A DNA stretch of 25,984 bases from an uncultured Gammaproteobacteria bacterium (GTDB taxonomy: Bacteria > Pseudomonadota > Gammaproteobacteria > Chromatiales > Chromatiaceae): positions 1-25,984 of the forward strand of contig CALAZS010000025.1 of the NCBI GenBank assembly GCA_937926265.1. The letters run 5' to 3'. The position numbers and the translations under genes are program-made. Below the pieces are notes generated by a model. The model was not told the origin of the DNA. It made no database searches and was given only the letters and a program-made list of their open reading frames with translations. Positions 16,070-23,873 of this stretch are shown piece by piece. Positions within the stretch are counted from its first letter, which is position 1, and every line of letters starts with the position of its first letter.

Positions 16070-16519
16070 ATGGAAATAATTCTGCTTGAAAAAATTGCAA
16101 ACCTTGGAGGCCTTGGCGAAAAGGTTTCTGTAAAGTCAGGTTATGGACGTAACTTCCTGCTACCGCAGGGAAAAGCGCTACCTGCAACCGAAGACAATAT
16201 TAAGGCTTTTGAAGCTAAACGCGCGGAACTTGAAAAAGCCCAGGCTGAAAAGCTGGCTGAAGCAAATGCCCGCAAAGACAAAATTGAAGCGGTTGGTTCT
16301 GTGACCATAGCTCATCAGGCCGGTGAAGAAGGCAAGCTTTTCGGTTCTGTTGGCACAACTGACATTGCTGAAGCTTTGACCAGTGCCGGTGCTGAAGTCT
16401 CTCGTAGTGAAGTACGTTTGCCTGAAGGTGCTTTTCATGCGACTGGTGAATACGAAGTCAGTATTCATCTTCACACTGATGTCGACACCCTGATCAAGGT
16501 TATTGTTGAAGCTGCCTGA
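16070..16519 (+). CDS. rplI: 50S ribosomal protein L9
   Basis: This 149-residue L9 binds 23S rRNA near the L1 stalk and helps keep the reading frame. The N-domain MEIILLEKIANLGGLGEKVS with GYGRNFLLPQGKA is diagnostic. A long connecting helix (KAFEAKRAELEKAQAEKLAE) and the C-domain (GKLFGSVGTTDIAEAL) follow at normal length. It is the last gene of the rpsF operon, which ends at the terminator at 16618. Confidence 0.97.
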   Translation: MEIILLEKIANLGGLGEKVSVKSGYGRNFLLPQGKALPATEDNIKAFEAKRAELEKAQAEKLAEANARKDKIEAVGSVTIAHQAGEEGKLFGSVGTTDIAEALTSAGAEVSRSEVRLPEGAFHATGEYEVSIHLHTDVDTLIKVIVEAA

Positions 16520-16617
16520 TTCCAAAGTAATTCCAGCCTGATTCCAGTCTAATTTGGGCTGTTTCAGTCCGTTCAGTTACCCCAAGCGGTTAACACCGCG
16601 ATGATTCAAGGCAATTG

Positions 16618-16656
16618 GCATGCATCACCTGACGGTGGTGCATGCTTTTTGTTTTT
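16618..16656 (+). terminator. Intrinsic terminator of the rpsF-rplI operon
   Basis: A 12-bp stem (GCATGCATCACC 16618-16629, GGTGGTGCATGC 16634-16645, one G:U pair) with a TGAC loop is followed by TTTTTGTTTTT. AATTGGCA just before the stem is complementary to TGCCAATT after the U-tract, so an outer pairing is also possible. A smaller hairpin (GCGGT-TAAC-ACCGC, 16586-16599) lies between the rplI stop and the terminator. Confidence 0.92.
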
Positions 16657-16745
16657 GTTGCCAATTCTTGAGGCAATGAAATTATTATTCTGCTAAATTA
16701 CCCCCCTACAATAAATATAATTAACCATACCGCCAGGGGTTAGCG

Positions 16746-17432
16746 ATGCCAGCGAAGAAAAAAAACACCTTCAGCACTGATGAAATCCTTCTGATTTTGT
16801 GTAAATCCGTTACCAAGGTGCTCACTGGTGCTACTGGAAAGACAGTTACTTACTCGCCAGTGGTTCAGCGTATTACCAAGACCAGCCTGAAGCCTGATAT
16901 CGGTTGTTTTGTTCTGTTTGACGGTGTTTTTTCCGGTATCGTCATAATGAATTTTACTGCCGAATCGGCGATGGAAATCTACAACACTTATATGAAGAAT
17001 ATGGGCATGCCTGAGAGTGAACTGGCGACGCTGCATTCATCAGATGAGGTCGGAAATACACTGGGTGAATTGACCAACCAGATTGTTGGTGAGTTTACCG
17101 CAGCGGTTGAACACGAACTGTTGATTTCAGTGAACCAGAGTCAGCCAAAAATGCTGGCGATTAACCGTGAGGTCGCACTCTCCATTAATGCCAATCTTGA
17201 TAATCCACAGGGTCGCAAGGTGGCATTCAAAACTTCCGGCAACAACACATTCTTTATCGAAATGGCTATGGATAAAACAACCTTCGTAATGCTCGAAGAG
17301 TTTGATCCGGGTGATCGTGCCAATGCTGATGACATCATTGCCAGCCAGAACAAAAACCAGAACAAACAGGATGATGTGTCGGCTGACTCAAGTAGTGATG
17401 CTGATGACCTGTTGGATAGCCTCGGAATCTGA
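16746..17432 (+). CDS. CheX-like DUF3334 protein with CheZ-like C-terminal peptide
   Basis: This 228-residue cytosolic protein belongs to the DUF3334 family, related to the CheC/CheX/FliY phosphatases that dephosphorylate CheY-P. Residues about 10-195 carry the fold. Glu108 and Asn111 in GELTNQIVG with Pro134 fit the catalytic spacing E-x2-N-x22-P of that superfamily; the position four before Glu is Asn104, where CheC/CheX often have Asp or Ser. Residues about 203-217 are a Gln/Asn/Ser/Asp linker, and the protein ends DADDLLDSLGI, nearly the same as the CheY-binding end of E. coli CheZ (VDDLLDSLGF). A CheY-P phosphatase role is inferred. It ends 14 bp before dnaB on the same strand. Confidence 0.78.
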   Translation: MPAKKKNTFSTDEILLILCKSVTKVLTGATGKTVTYSPVVQRITKTSLKPDIGCFVLFDGVFSGIVIMNFTAESAMEIYNTYMKNMGMPESELATLHSSDEVGNTLGELTNQIVGEFTAAVEHELLISVNQSQPKMLAINREVALSINANLDNPQGRKVAFKTSGNNTFFIEMAMDKTTFVMLEEFDPGDRANADDIIASQNKNQNKQDDVSADSSSDADDLLDSLGI

Positions 17433-17446
17433 TCAGTGTTAATCCT

Positions 17447-18856
17447 ATGAGTGAAACTGTTTTTCAATCTTTGAATGAAAATGGTGATTTCGATACTGAC
17501 TCTTTAAGAATCCCGCCACATTCAATTCAGGCTGAACAGTCTGTGCTTGGCGGTCTCATGCTCAGCAACCAGGCTTGGGACAATGTTGCAGACCGTGTTG
17601 TTAAAGATGACTTTTACCGGCGTGAACATCAATTGATTTTCAGTGCGATTGAAAGGCTCGCCGACGAACAGAAACCTTTCGATGTTGTTACGCTCTCCGA
17701 GGAACTTGAGCGTATTGCTGCCCTGGATGATGCCGGTGGCATGTCCTATATCGGCACCCTGGCAAAAGATACGCCGAGTGCAGCAAACATTCGTGCCTAT
17801 GCCGATATTGTTCGTGAACATTCGGTTAAACGCCAGCTTATCCGGGTTGGAACCAACATTGCGGACAGCGGCTTTGAAACAGAAGGGCGTTCTGTTAACG
17901 AACTTCTTGATCATGCCGAGTCACAGGTGTTTGAAATTGCCGAGCAGCAGTCCAAGGGTAAAAGTGGTTTTGAAAATATCAAAAACCTGTTAACCAGGGC
18001 TGTAGACCGAATTGAAACCCTTTATCAGCAGGATGAGCCGTTAACCGGTTTATCGACAGGTTTTTCAGACCTTGATGGAATGACTTCCGGCCTGCAGAAA
18101 TCGGATTTGATTATCGTTGCCGGTCGACCATCCATGGGTAAAACCACGTTTGCGATGAACCTGGCTGAAAATGTCGCAATTCAAAGCCAATTGCCGGTTG
18201 CTGTGTTTTCGCTCGAAATGCCTGGTGAGCAGCTGGTGATGCGTATGTTGTCTTCTCTTGGGCGCATTGACCAGCACCGTTTGCGTACCGGTAAACTTGA
18301 AGAAGATGAATGGCCACGGTTAACCTCGGCGGTCAGTATCCTGTCGGAAGCCAGGTTGCACATTGATGATACCGCCTCTTTAACACCGACTGAAATCCGT
18401 GCCCGCTCCAGAAGGCTTATGCGTGAGCATGGTCAGCTTGGGTTGATTGTAATCGACTATTTACAACTTATGCAGGCGCCTGGTGCAGGTAATAACCGTA
18501 CGGAAGAGATTTCCACTATCTCCCGGTCCCTGAAAGCCCTGGCCAAGGAACTCAATGTTCCCGTCATAGCGCTATCACAGCTTAACCGTAACCTTGAACA
18601 ACGTCCCAATAAGCGTCCGGTAAACTCGGATTTGCGTGAATCAGGTTCCATTGAGCAGGATGCTGACATTATTGCTTTTGTTTACCGTGATGAAGTTTAT
18701 AACCCTGAAAGCCCTGATAAAGGCATTGCAGAAATAATCATCGGCAAGCAGCGTAACGGACCTATTGGTACCTGTCGTTTGACCTTCCTCGGTCAGTTCA
18801 CCAAGTTTGAAAACTTTATTGATAATACCTACGGTGATGATGGGTACTATGAATGA
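17447..18856 (+). CDS. dnaB: Replicative DNA helicase DnaB
   Basis: This 469-residue hexameric 5'-3' helicase unwinds DNA at the replication fork and binds primase. The N-domain contains IPPHSIQAEQSVLGGLMLSN. The RecA-like C-domain has Walker A GRPSMGKTT (about 226-234), Walker B LGLIVIDYLQLM, and ALSQLNRNLEQRPNKRPVNS with SDLRESGSIEQDADIIAFVY near the end. The length matches E. coli (471), and there is no intein. It overlaps the alr start by 8 bp, which implies translational coupling. Confidence 0.97.
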   Translation: MSETVFQSLNENGDFDTDSLRIPPHSIQAEQSVLGGLMLSNQAWDNVADRVVKDDFYRREHQLIFSAIERLADEQKPFDVVTLSEELERIAALDDAGGMSYIGTLAKDTPSAANIRAYADIVREHSVKRQLIRVGTNIADSGFETEGRSVNELLDHAESQVFEIAEQQSKGKSGFENIKNLLTRAVDRIETLYQQDEPLTGLSTGFSDLDGMTSGLQKSDLIIVAGRPSMGKTTFAMNLAENVAIQSQLPVAVFSLEMPGEQLVMRMLSSLGRIDQHRLRTGKLEEDEWPRLTSAVSILSEARLHIDDTASLTPTEIRARSRRLMREHGQLGLIVIDYLQLMQAPGAGNNRTEEISTISRSLKALAKELNVPVIALSQLNRNLEQRPNKRPVNSDLRESGSIEQDADIIAFVYRDEVYNPESPDKGIAEIIIGKQRNGPIGTCRLTFLGQFTKFENFIDNTYGDDGYYE

Positions 18857-19946
18857 AGCCATGTTCGTTAACAACGGACCTGTTGCATCGATCAATCTGC
18901 AAGCGTTAACGCATAATCTTTCCATTGTCAGAAAACACGCACCTGACTCCGGTATCATAAGTATTATCAAGGCGGATGCTTACGGCCATGGTGTGATGCA
19001 TGTTGCCAGGGCACTTAAAGACAGTGACATGTTCGGGGTTGCCCGTATCGATGAAGGGCTTTCTTTAAGGCGTTTCTTTCCGGACAAGCCCATCCTGGTT
19101 CTCGAAGGTTTCACGGACAGGTCTGAAATTCAGTTAGCCAATGAACATAGCCTGCAACTGGCCATTCATCATTTATCTCAAGTTGAGCTTTTGGAGCAGG
19201 TTCAGGCTGATGATTTGAGTCTTCAGCTGTGGCTTAAGGTTGATACCGGTATGCATCGATTGGGGATTGGTTATGACGAGGCACTTACAACTTATCACAG
19301 GCTTGAAGCGTTAAATTGCAAATCAGGGGCTGTGCGCTTAATGACACATTTTGCCAATGCTGATAATCGGCAGGATGAACTCACGCATCTGCAGATTGAG
19401 CGTTTAAATGTGCTCAGTAAAGCATCTGCTGCTGAAACTTCTATGGCTAATTCTGCCGGCATCCTTGCCTGGCCTGATTCTCATGCACAGTGGGTGCGTC
19501 CCGGCATCATGTTATACGGTGCCAGCCCGATACTGAATGAATCAGCTGAGAGTTTTGAACTCAAGCCGGTAATGACATTATCGACCAGGCTGATTTCCAT
19601 TCAACATTTAAAAAAGGGTGACTGCATTGGATATGGCAGTACCTGGTGTTGTCCCGAGGATATGCCGGTGGGTATTGCTGCAATTGGTTATGGTGATGGC
19701 TATCCGCGCCATGCGCCCAGTGGCACACCGGTAATTGTTAACGGTCAACGCACTAAAATGGTTGGTCGTGTTTCGATGGACATGATTGCAGTTGACATGC
19801 GGGGTATTGCAGCGAGCCTTGGTGATGAAGTCATACTCTGGGGTGAAGGCCTGCCAGCCGAAGAGGTTGCAGAGGCCGCCGGCACCATCAGCTATGAGTT
19901 GTTTTGCGGCATAACCAATCGGGTGACTTTTGAGTATTGTTCTTAA
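18849..19946 (+). CDS. alr: Alanine racemase
   Basis: This PLP-dependent enzyme interconverts L- and D-alanine for peptidoglycan synthesis. The N-terminal TIM barrel has INLQALTHNLSIVRK and the PLP lysine in IIKADAYGHG (Lys41 from ATG 18849). The second catalytic base is the Tyr of CIGYGSTWC, followed by GIAAIGYGDGYPRHAPSGTP and GRVSMDMIAVDM. From ATG 18849 the protein has 365 residues; ATG 18861 gives 361, closer to E. coli Alr (359), so either is possible. The dnaB-alr order is usual in gammaproteobacteria. Confidence 0.95.
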   Translation: MNEAMFVNNGPVASINLQALTHNLSIVRKHAPDSGIISIIKADAYGHGVMHVARALKDSDMFGVARIDEGLSLRRFFPDKPILVLEGFTDRSEIQLANEHSLQLAIHHLSQVELLEQVQADDLSLQLWLKVDTGMHRLGIGYDEALTTYHRLEALNCKSGAVRLMTHFANADNRQDELTHLQIERLNVLSKASAAETSMANSAGILAWPDSHAQWVRPGIMLYGASPILNESAESFELKPVMTLSTRLISIQHLKKGDCIGYGSTWCCPEDMPVGIAAIGYGDGYPRHAPSGTPVIVNGQRTKMVGRVSMDMIAVDMRGIAASLGDEVILWGEGLPAEEVAEAAGTISYELFCGITNRVTFEYCS

Positions 19947-20070
19947 TCACTTAAGGTACTGCCCATGTCCTGATTTTATGGACGCTTGAACCCTTCCATG
20001 GGGCGCTCGACTTCGCATATCCATATGCTCAGACGCCATTAAATCAGGACATGGGCAGTACCTTAAGTGA
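19947..20070 (-). repeat. Structured inverted-repeat element 1 (GGA-hairpin core, minus orientation)
   Basis: Arms of 35 bp at 19947-19981 and 20036-20070 are complementary with one mismatch. The enclosed 54 bp, read on the minus strand, contains TCTGAG, a hairpin CATAT-GG-ATATG, CGAAGTCGAG, a second hairpin CCC-ATGGAA-GGG, and CGTC. Both hairpin loops or centres carry GGA. It starts directly after the alr stop codon. The core is homologous to that of element 2, but the arms are unrelated in sequence to those of element 2. It could be a bidirectional transcription stop, but no U-tract is present at either end. Confidence 0.85.
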
Positions 20071-20111
20071 GTTCAATGGATATGTTAGGTTAAAGCTACG
20101 AACATGATAAA

Positions 20112-20206
20112 GATGTAAAATTGATATTGTTTTACAAGCTTCTGAGTGCAGGGATGCACGAAGTAGAGTTACCATGGATGGCTTGAACGTCTTGTAAAAC
20201 AATATC
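20112..20206 (+). repeat. Structured inverted-repeat element 2 (GGA-hairpin core, plus orientation)
   Basis: A perfect 17-bp inverted repeat (20122-20138 with 20181-20197), extended outward to about 26 bp with one gap and one mismatch, encloses 42 bp. Read on the plus strand the core contains TCTGAG, a hairpin TGCA-GGGA-TGCA, CGAAGTAGAG, a second hairpin CCAT-GG-ATGG, and CGTC: the same blocks in the same order as element 1 on the other strand. It ends 25 bp before radA. The 41 bp between the elements (20071-20111) hold nothing I recognise. Confidence 0.85.
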
Positions 20207-20231
20207 ATTTTGCATCAATAAACGAGCAAAT

Positions 20232-21602
20232 ATGCCTAAAACATTGAAAATTGAATATATCTGCAGCGCCTGCGGAGGCCAGTTCCCCAAGTGGCAGGGC
20301 CAATGCCCAGACTGTCTTGACTGGAATACACTGCAAGAGGTTGCGGCTGCATCAGCAACACCAAATGCCAAACGCTTCAGCGGCTACGCAGGAGATAATT
20401 CGGCAAACAGAATTCGCAGGCTTGATGAAGTTGCCGCCGAAAATCGCCAAAGAACCAATACCGGCTTAAGTGAACTTGACAGGGTACTTGGTGGCGGACT
20501 GGTGGAAGGCTCAGTCGTTTTGATCGGGGGTGATCCCGGTATTGGTAAATCGACCCTGCTAACACAAACCCTGGCTTTTCTATCATCTCAAACCAGTTGC
20601 CTGTATGTCAGCGGCGAAGAGTCAGCAGAACAGATCAGCTTAAGGGCAAGACGCTTAAGCCTGCCGATAAGTCACTTAAAGCTGCTTACAGAAACCAGTG
20701 TTGAGCGCATTATTCAGCAATGTCAGAACGAAAAACCTGACGTCATTGTGCTGGACTCCATTCAGACAATGTACACAGAGCAGTTGCAGTCTGCTCCGGG
20801 TGCTGTTGCCCAGGTCAGGGAATCCACTGCTCAAATCGTCAGGTTTGCCAAGCAAACCGGTACCACCATATTCCTGGTTGGTCATGTCACAAAAGAAGGC
20901 AACCTTGCCGGTCCCCGTGTGCTTGAACATATGGTCGATACCGTGCTTTATTTTGAAGGTGAAGCAGGCAGCCAGTTCCGCTTAATCCGTGCGATGAAAA
21001 ACCGGTTTGGTGCAGTCAATGAGCTGGGCGTGTTTGCAATGACAGATACCGGGCTTAAAGAAGTGGCCAACCCGTCAGCCATTTTTTTATCGCATGATGC
21101 CGAGACGGTCAATGGCAGCTGTATTTTAGTCACCAGGGAGGGGACTCGTCCTTTACTGGTGGAAGTGCAGGCTTTGGTTGATGACAGCCCGCTGGCAAAC
21201 CCAAGGCGTGTAACGCTTGGGCTTGAACAGAATCGTCTCTCCATGCTGCTGGCAGTGTTACACCGCCATGGTGGTATTGCCATGTTTGACCAGGATGTTT
21301 ATGTCAATGTTGTAGGCGGCGTGCGAATCACTGAAACAGCCGCTGATCTTGCCGTTATCATGGCGGTACTATCAAGTTACCGTGGTAGGGTCATCCCGCG
21401 CGATGTTGCTGCATTCGGTGAGCTCGGGCTGGCCGGGGAAATCCGGCCTGTTCCCAATGGTGAAGAACGCATCAGGGAAGTCGCCAAACATGGTTTCAAA
21501 ACCGTCATAGTGCCAAAGGCCAACAAGCCGAAAAAAAACATCTCGGATATCAAAGTAATTGCTGTCAGTCGTCTTGTTGATGCAATTGAGCATATTTCCT
21601 GA
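20232..21602 (+). CDS. radA: DNA repair protein RadA
   Basis: This 456-residue RecA-like ATPase drives branch migration in recombinational repair. The N-terminal C4 zinc finger has Cys11, 14, 25 and 28 (CSACGGQFPKWQGQCPDC). Walker A GGDPGIGKST is at 99-108, VIVLDSIQTMYTEQL is Walker B, and the RadA-specific KNRFG motif follows (MKNRFGAVNELGVF). The C-terminal Lon-protease-like domain (about 290-456) includes VYVNVVGGVRITETAADLAV and GELGLAGEIRPVPNGEERIR. Length and order match E. coli (460). The upstream 285-bp gap is mostly filled by two structured repeats, and no good Shine-Dalgarno is seen. Confidence 0.96.
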   Translation: MPKTLKIEYICSACGGQFPKWQGQCPDCLDWNTLQEVAAASATPNAKRFSGYAGDNSANRIRRLDEVAAENRQRTNTGLSELDRVLGGGLVEGSVVLIGGDPGIGKSTLLTQTLAFLSSQTSCLYVSGEESAEQISLRARRLSLPISHLKLLTETSVERIIQQCQNEKPDVIVLDSIQTMYTEQLQSAPGAVAQVRESTAQIVRFAKQTGTTIFLVGHVTKEGNLAGPRVLEHMVDTVLYFEGEAGSQFRLIRAMKNRFGAVNELGVFAMTDTGLKEVANPSAIFLSHDAETVNGSCILVTREGTRPLLVEVQALVDDSPLANPRRVTLGLEQNRLSMLLAVLHRHGGIAMFDQDVYVNVVGGVRITETAADLAVIMAVLSSYRGRVIPRDVAAFGELGLAGEIRPVPNGEERIREVAKHGFKTVIVPKANKPKKNISDIKVIAVSRLVDAIEHIS

Positions 21603-21713
21603 CCGGTTTCAGACTTTTATATCGGTACTATGTCGGTAATAGGGACTTATTTTTGTTAAAATGTCCAGTTAGGATGTAAGTGTATATGGAATAAATGGAA
21701 GGTTTTATTGCTG

Positions 21714-23855
21714 ATGGAAAAAAAAATCCTGTTGCCGGTTGCTGTTCTGATTGCCCTTGTTCTGGGGTTTTTTGTCCTGAAACCGATACTCAATGAAGCT
21801 GAGCCTCTTGACCAGCAGAGCGCTCGGGAAACCATTAATTTACGATTCGGCCACAATACACCGGTTGACAGTGCCTTGCATGAGGCTGCAGTCCGTTATG
21901 CCAGGCTGGTGGACCAGAGAACTGGTGGCCAGGTTAAAATCGAGATTTTTCCTGCACAGCAGCTGGGAAATGATCACGAGATGGTGGAAATGGCAAGAGA
22001 AGGCAAGCTTGACCTGCTATTGACGCCAACCGCCAAAATGAGCGTGCCGGTTCCGGCCATGCAATACGCTGACCTGCCTTTTCTTTTTCCAAGCCGGGAA
22101 GATGCTTACGAGATGCTTGATGGTGAACCGGGACGGATGCTTCTGCAAAGAATGCGACCCATTGGTTTGATAGGGCTGACCTTCTGGGAAAACGGCTTCA
22201 AACATTTCACCGGTAATGTGGCTTTTACTGATCCAGAAGCGTTTTCCGGTAAGAAAATCAGGGTCATGAAAAGCCGAATCATCATGAGTCAGTTTGAATC
22301 AGTTGGTGCAGAACCGGTTCCGATTGATTTTCATACTACGCGCCAGGCACTGGCTGACGGGGTCGTTGACGGCCAGGAAAATCCGTTGATCGCTATTTAC
22401 AGTATGGGATTTCACGAGGTGCAGTCTGACCTGGTAATCAGTGAGCATGCCTATCTTGCCTATGTCTTTTCAATCAGTGAAAAAACCTTCAACAATCTGC
22501 CGCCTGAAATCGGTTCCCTGCTGGTGGATATTGCAAATGAAGTAACCCCCTGGGAAAGGCAGGAAACTCAAAAAAGAGAAAAGGTGCTCTTGGATAAAAT
22601 CCGGCAGTCGGGTGTAAAAGTACATTACCTGACTGAAGAACAGCGCAAAGCCTTCACTGATCAAACAGCGCATATCGTCAAGGCGTTCGAGCACATCATT
22701 GGCACCGATATTATTTCCAAAACAGAAGAGCTGTTAGAGGAGAAATATGGTCCCCAACCTTCGGCCCGGGAACAGGTGGTTATCGGTATTAATGCTGATT
22801 TAAGTGTAGATGGTGGTGGATCCGGTTTAGCGATTAAACGTGGCGTCGAGCTGGCTATAAAAGACCTTAATGCCAAAGGTGGGTTATTGGGAAAACCGGT
22901 TAAATTGATTACAAAAAATCACTTTGTTAATCCTGATACAGGTAAATCCAACCTCGATAATTTTGCTCAAAGACAGGATTTGGTCGCTGTAATTGGTGGA
23001 AAGCACGGTGCGGTTATTCACGATGAAATGCCACACGTGCAAAAATTGGAAATGCCATACCTGATTCCCTGGTCAGCAACCAAAAAAATCACTGCAACGG
23101 TAGAAGACCATAATTTTATTTTCAGGTTGTCAGCCAATGATCTGTACGTGGCCGAATTCCTTGTGAACGAAGTCGTTAAAAGTTTTCGAAAACCGTTGAT
23201 CGTAGTGGAAAACTCGGTTTGGGGTCGAAGCAATCTAGAGCAAATGACAGAATTTCTTTCGAAAAAAGGCATCAACCAGGCAATAGGTATGGTGATCAAC
23301 CGCGGTCAGGAAGATTTTGAAGAGGAGTTCAATCAGCTTAGTTCCCAACCACCAGATTCAATTATCATGGTGCTTAATCCCAAAGAAGGCTCAAGAGTCA
23401 TTAAATTGCTATCAAGACTCGATAACATACCGCCGGTCATTTCCCACTGGGGTATAGTTGGTGGAACATGCCTGCAAGAAAATAGAGAAACCATTAAGGA
23501 AATGGATTTACGTATTTTCCAGACATTCAGTTTCATTGGTAATGAAAGGCCCCAGGCTCAGAAGCTTGCCAGCTTATACCAGGAAACCTATGGTGGAGAC
23601 GGCATGGAATCGATACGTGCGCCATCGGCGGTGGCCCAGGCTTATGATTTGACCAACCTGCTGGCAATTGCAGTTGAGCAGGCTGGTTCTTTTGACCGTT
23701 CCGATATCAGGAAAGCCCTGGAGAATATTCCTTTATACGACGGGGTGGTAAAATCTTATGAAATGCCTTTTAGCCCTTCAGACCATGATGCTCTGGATTC
23801 ATCAGATTTTATACTGACAAGGTATAATAGTGATGGATATTTGCTTCCGCTTTAA
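21714..23855 (+). CDS. Fused TRAP-type (DctP) and branched-chain-type periplasmic binding protein
   Basis: This 713-residue protein joins two unrelated solute-binding folds. An N-terminal hydrophobic segment (LLPVAVLIALVLGFFVLKPI, 6-25) exports it; no lipobox and no clear AxA cleavage site follow, so it may stay membrane-anchored. Residues about 42-345 are DctP-like: INLRFGHNTPVDSALHEAAV, GQVKIEIFPAQQLGNDHEM, KKIRV with the ligand-binding Arg183, and the hallmark DGVVDGQENP. Residues about 355-700 are Peripla_BP_6-like: GSGLAIKRGVELAIKDLNAK with GGLLGKPVKLI, VAVIGGKHGAVIHDE, and AVAQAYDLTNLLAIAVEQAG. No TRAP or ABC membrane subunits adjoin it; a GGDEF/EAL gene follows by 18 bp, so sensing is more likely than uptake. 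The ATG is preceded by GGAAGG 11 nt upstream; an in-frame TTG at 21708 is possible. Confidence 0.85.
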   Translation: MEKKILLPVAVLIALVLGFFVLKPILNEAEPLDQQSARETINLRFGHNTPVDSALHEAAVRYARLVDQRTGGQVKIEIFPAQQLGNDHEMVEMAREGKLDLLLTPTAKMSVPVPAMQYADLPFLFPSREDAYEMLDGEPGRMLLQRMRPIGLIGLTFWENGFKHFTGNVAFTDPEAFSGKKIRVMKSRIIMSQFESVGAEPVPIDFHTTRQALADGVVDGQENPLIAIYSMGFHEVQSDLVISEHAYLAYVFSISEKTFNNLPPEIGSLLVDIANEVTPWERQETQKREKVLLDKIRQSGVKVHYLTEEQRKAFTDQTAHIVKAFEHIIGTDIISKTEELLEEKYGPQPSAREQVVIGINADLSVDGGGSGLAIKRGVELAIKDLNAKGGLLGKPVKLITKNHFVNPDTGKSNLDNFAQRQDLVAVIGGKHGAVIHDEMPHVQKLEMPYLIPWSATKKITATVEDHNFIFRLSANDLYVAEFLVNEVVKSFRKPLIVVENSVWGRSNLEQMTEFLSKKGINQAIGMVINRGQEDFEEEFNQLSSQPPDSIIMVLNPKEGSRVIKLLSRLDNIPPVISHWGIVGGTCLQENRETIKEMDLRIFQTFSFIGNERPQAQKLASLYQETYGGDGMESIRAPSAVAQAYDLTNLLAIAVEQAGSFDRSDIRKALENIPLYDGVVKSYEMPFSPSDHDALDSSDFILTRYNSDGYLLPL

Positions 23856-23873
23856 TAAGTAAGAGAATTAATT

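Noticed and set aside
16702..16722. CCCCCCTA next to ACAATA before the DUF3334 gene, echoed in inverted form upstream of rnr near 8950-8962
   Set aside because: The shared part is only a homopolymer run and a few bases; chance is the simplest explanation and no promoter geometry is shared.
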